This document shows positions 61,639-64,000 of a stretch of DNA of 64,000 nt, piece by piece. This DNA comes from Flammeovirgaceae bacterium (GTDB lineage: Bacteria > Bacteroidota > Bacteroidia > Cytophagales > Cyclobacteriaceae): NCBI GenBank assembly GCA_021298355.1, contig JAJTEH010000032.1, positions 1-64,000 on the forward strand, written 5' to 3'. The position numbers and the translations under genes are program-made. The notes under the pieces are model-generated. The model was not told the DNA's origin and did no database searches. It saw only the letters and a list, made by a program, of their open reading frames with translations. The first letter of the stretch is position 1. Each line of letters starts with the position of its first letter.

Positions 61639-63504
61639 ATGTTTAAAGAATACGATATTGTTGTAGTAGGGGCGGGGCATGCAGGCTGCGAAGCTGCGGC
61701 AGCAGCAGCAAACATGGGTTCTAAAGTTATGTTAGTAACCATGAACATGACTACCATAGGGCAAATGTCTTGTAATCCGGCAATGGGTGGTGTTGCCAAA
61801 GGCCAAATTGTTAGAGAAATAGATGCGCTTGGAGGATTATCCGGAATCATAAGTGATAAGTCGATGATTCAATTCAGAATGCTAAATCGATCTAAAGGCC
61901 CTGCCATGTGGAGCCCCAGAACCCAAAACGATCGCATGCGATTTGCAGAAGAATGGAGATTAGCACTAGAAGCCATTCAAAACATAGATTTCTGGCAAGA
62001 AATGATCCGCGAAATCATTGTAGAAAACAACGGAGTAGTAGGCGTAAAAACAGCTTTAGGCTTAGAAATAAGGTGTAAAGCTGTTGTATTAACAAATGGA
62101 ACATTCTTAAACGGATTAATTCACATTGGCGAGAAAAACTTTGGAGGAGGAAGAACTGCTGAAAAAGCAGCCACTGGAATTACTGAACAACTGGTGTCGT
62201 TAGGATTTGAATCCGGAAGAATGAAAACAGGCACACCACCACGTGTGGATGGCCGCAGTTTAGATTATTCGAAAATGGAAATTCAGCCCGGAGATGAAAA
62301 ACCTGGGAAATTCTCTTACCTGCACGAATCTACCCCTCCTCAAAAACAATTACCCTGTTGGATAACCTACACTAACGATACCGTACACAACAAACTAAAA
62401 GAAGGTTTTGAACAAAGCCCTATGTTTCAAGGAAGAATTAAAGGCCTTGGTCCAAGATATTGCCCTTCAATAGAAGATAAAATAAACAGGTTTGCAGAAA
62501 GAGAACGCCATCAAATATTCGTAGAACCTGAAGGATGGAATACAGTAGAAATCTACGTAAACGGATTTTCAACCTCTCTACCCGAAAAAGTACAATACGA
62601 AGCATTAACTAAAATTCCTGGTTTCGAAAATGCGCGCATGTTCAGACCGGGCTATGCCATTGAATACGATTGGTTTCCTCCTACACAATTAAAACTTACT
62701 TTAGAAACACAACTAATTGATAATCTGTACTTTGCAGGACAAATCAACGGAACAACAGGTTACGAAGAAGCTGCTTGTCAAGGATTAATGGCCGGTATAA
62801 ATGCTCACAGGAAAATAAACGATGAAGATGCATTCGTTCTGAAGCGATCAGAAGCTTACATAGGCGTTTTAATAGATGACCTCGTAAACAAAGGCACTGA
62901 AGAACCTTATAGAATGTTTACCTCACGGGCAGAATACCGCATCTTACTAAGACAAGATAATGCCGACTTGCGCCTTACCGAAAAAGGGTATCATATAGGT
63001 CTCGCATCAGAAAACAGATATCAACAGTTTATTCATAAAAGAAACCAAACTGAACTACTTGCACAAAAGGTTAGCAACCTCCGTGTTAATCCGGATGAAG
63101 TAAACAAAGCAATTGAGGTAGTGGGCAGCATGCCGATTAAAGAAAAAACTCCTCTTCTAAATCTTATAAAACGCCCACAACTTACATTTAAAGATCTCTT
63201 ACTTCATTGCCCTTCTTTACAAAATGAACTGGCCGGATATGCCGAAGAAGAATTAGAACAAGTAGAAATCAATATTAAATACGAAACTTACGTTGACCGC
63301 GAACAAAAATTGGCTGATAAAATTGGTGCATTAGAAAACTTCCGGATAAAACCAGATTTTGATTACGATAGAGTAAAAGCACTATCATCAGAAGCCAGAG
63401 AAAAACTTAAAAAAATTAAACCCGAAACAATTGGCCAGGCTTCTCGAATTAGCGGAGTTTCTCCGGCTGATATTTCCATTTTAACTGTTTACATGGGCAA
63501 ATGA
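61639..63504 (+). CDS. mnmG: tRNA uridine-5-carboxymethylaminomethyl modification enzyme MnmG (GidA)
   Basis: MnmG, with MnmE, installs the carboxymethylaminomethyl group on the wobble uridine of several tRNAs. The 621-residue protein has the FAD-binding start YDIVVVGAGHAGCEAAAAAA, the conserved QMSCNPAMGGVAKGQIVREI, SRGPAM-like region NRSKGPAMWSPRTQ, the catalytic cysteine segments (TPPQKQLPCWITYT; PRYCPSIEDKI), NLYFAGQINGTTGYEEAACQ and the YRMFTSRAEYRILLRQDNAD block. The C-terminal helical domain that binds tRNA and MnmE follows. Its leader carries two parS-like sites and a DnaA box. The stop overlaps the next gene by 4 bp. Confidence 0.97.
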   Translation: MFKEYDIVVVGAGHAGCEAAAAAANMGSKVMLVTMNMTTIGQMSCNPAMGGVAKGQIVREIDALGGLSGIISDKSMIQFRMLNRSKGPAMWSPRTQNDRMRFAEEWRLALEAIQNIDFWQEMIREIIVENNGVVGVKTALGLEIRCKAVVLTNGTFLNGLIHIGEKNFGGGRTAEKAATGITEQLVSLGFESGRMKTGTPPRVDGRSLDYSKMEIQPGDEKPGKFSYLHESTPPQKQLPCWITYTNDTVHNKLKEGFEQSPMFQGRIKGLGPRYCPSIEDKINRFAERERHQIFVEPEGWNTVEIYVNGFSTSLPEKVQYEALTKIPGFENARMFRPGYAIEYDWFPPTQLKLTLETQLIDNLYFAGQINGTTGYEEAACQGLMAGINAHRKINDEDAFVLKRSEAYIGVLIDDLVNKGTEEPYRMFTSRAEYRILLRQDNADLRLTEKGYHIGLASENRYQQFIHKRNQTELLAQKVSNLRVNPDEVNKAIEVVGSMPIKEKTPLLNLIKRPQLTFKDLLLHCPSLQNELAGYAEEELEQVEINIKYETYVDREQKLADKIGALENFRIKPDFDYDRVKALSSEAREKLKKIKPETIGQASRISGVSPADISILTVYMGK

Positions 63505-64000
63505 CAACCGTACAAACCTGTGCCGCCTGTGGCAATACATCTTTCTCGCCTTTTTTAATATGTACAGACTATACTGTTAGCCGAGAAACTTTTCCGATTA
63601 TGAAGTGCAATTCCTGTTCTTTGCTTATCACTTCTCCAAGGCCAGAAAATGATGCCCTATCTAAATACTATCAATCAGAAAACTATATCTCCCACACAGG
63701 TAAGGCCAACAACCTTATTCACTTTCTTTATCTGCAAATCAGAAAGATAACATTAGCAAATAAGAGAGAACTTTTAGAATCGTTAACAGAAGATAAATCG
63801 TTATTAGATTTTGGTTGCGGCACTGGCTCATTAATCAACTACCTACATCAATACAAATGGAAAGTAGCCGGTTACGAACCTAACCTTGTAACGTCAACAG
63901 ACAGTAATGAAAATGTACCCATCTATAAAAATCAAGAAGAAATTAGTGGTTCATATAGTTTAATATCGCTTTGGCATGTTTTAGAACATACACCCAACCC
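63501..64000 (+). CDS. Class I SAM-dependent methyltransferase (partial, cut by window end)
   Basis: ATG 63501 overlaps the mnmG stop by 4 bp and opens a frame that is still open at the end of the window. It starts MTTVQTCAACGNTSFSPFLI and has a zinc-ribbon-like cysteine set (CAAC and CNSC), then a Rossmann-type SAM site SLLDFGCGTGSLINYLHQYK with VAGYEPN, and SLWHVLEHTPN, the usual third motif. This resembles methyltransferases with an N-terminal zinc finger that follow mnmG in other Bacteroidota. At least 166 residues are visible. The substrate is unknown. Confidence 0.88.
   Translation, partial: MTTVQTCAACGNTSFSPFLICTDYTVSRETFPIMKCNSCSLLITSPRPENDALSKYYQSENYISHTGKANNLIHFLYLQIRKITLANKRELLESLTEDKSLLDFGCGTGSLINYLHQYKWKVAGYEPNLVTSTDSNENVPIYKNQEEISGSYSLISLWHVLEHTPN

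Overview
The window is chromosomal DNA from a member of the Bacteroidota, most likely a gliding or surface-motile Cytophagales-type bacterium. The support is: gliding/type IX secretion lipoproteins GldD and GldJ; Bacteroidota gene order (yajC-ybbR-coaE, HU-mutY-ssb-gldD, DUF4175-ATPase-ybeY-mnmG); several promoters of the Bacteroidota form TTTG-N18-21-TAnnTTTG; few Shine-Dalgarno sites; and many small lipoproteins and secreted proteins. No rRNA, tRNA, CRISPR array, prophage or intact insertion sequence was seen. Nearly all of it is core genome with short intergenic gaps.

Layout. 1-360: a 24-bp tandem repeat array bounded by 32-bp direct repeats. 361-5852 (-): a TolC/RND/adaptor efflux operon whose RND pump gene is broken by an internal out-of-frame deletion. 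5845-8581 (-): coaE, YbbR-like gene, yajC and tpiA. 8793-9422 (-): a toxin-antitoxin pair with intact antitoxin and decayed PIN toxin. 9665-12984 (-): uvrA and an acidic-tailed protein. 13159-15842 (+): ECF sigma factor with an overlapping small partner, a glycosyltransferase and a secreted protein. 16009-21254: gdhA, an acyl-CoA ligase with an internal deletion, PPK2 and an esterase lipoprotein. 21281-28658: YraN, phosphoglucose/phosphomannose isomerase, lipB, an exonuclease, and one reading frame joining RNase R to a polyprenyl synthetase. 28671-33230: secreted proteins, a DUF2256 mini-protein, gldD and ssb. 33314-37447: mutY, HU, a TPR protein, a 29-aa basic peptide and rng. 37501-43667: secreted and membrane proteins. 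43723-49755: asd, a solute-binding protein with a truncated paralogue, an HI0933-type flavoprotein, a LAB_N membrane protein and a methyltransferase. 49840-57246: mfd, gldJ, comF, an AhpD-like protein and xth. 57315-64000: DUF4175, an RsbW-like ATPase, ybeY, mnmG and a methyltransferase cut by the window edge.

Functional themes are genome maintenance (uvrA, mfd, mutY, ssb, xth, HU), RNA processing (RNase R, rng, ybeY, mnmG), envelope and motility (gldD, gldJ, TolC system, many lipoproteins) and central metabolism (tpiA, gdhA, asd, lipB, coaE). No obvious new multi-gene system is present. The best leads are the parS-like and DnaA-box cluster in the mnmG leader, an intrinsic terminator inside the gldD signal-peptide codons where gldE would be expected, the RNase R-polyprenyl synthetase fusion, the tandem repeat array, and a run of eroded genes (RND pump, acyl-CoA ligase, PIN toxin, solute-binding paralogue). 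Several small genes were found by hand: 29565-29705, 35706-35795 and 49576-49755.
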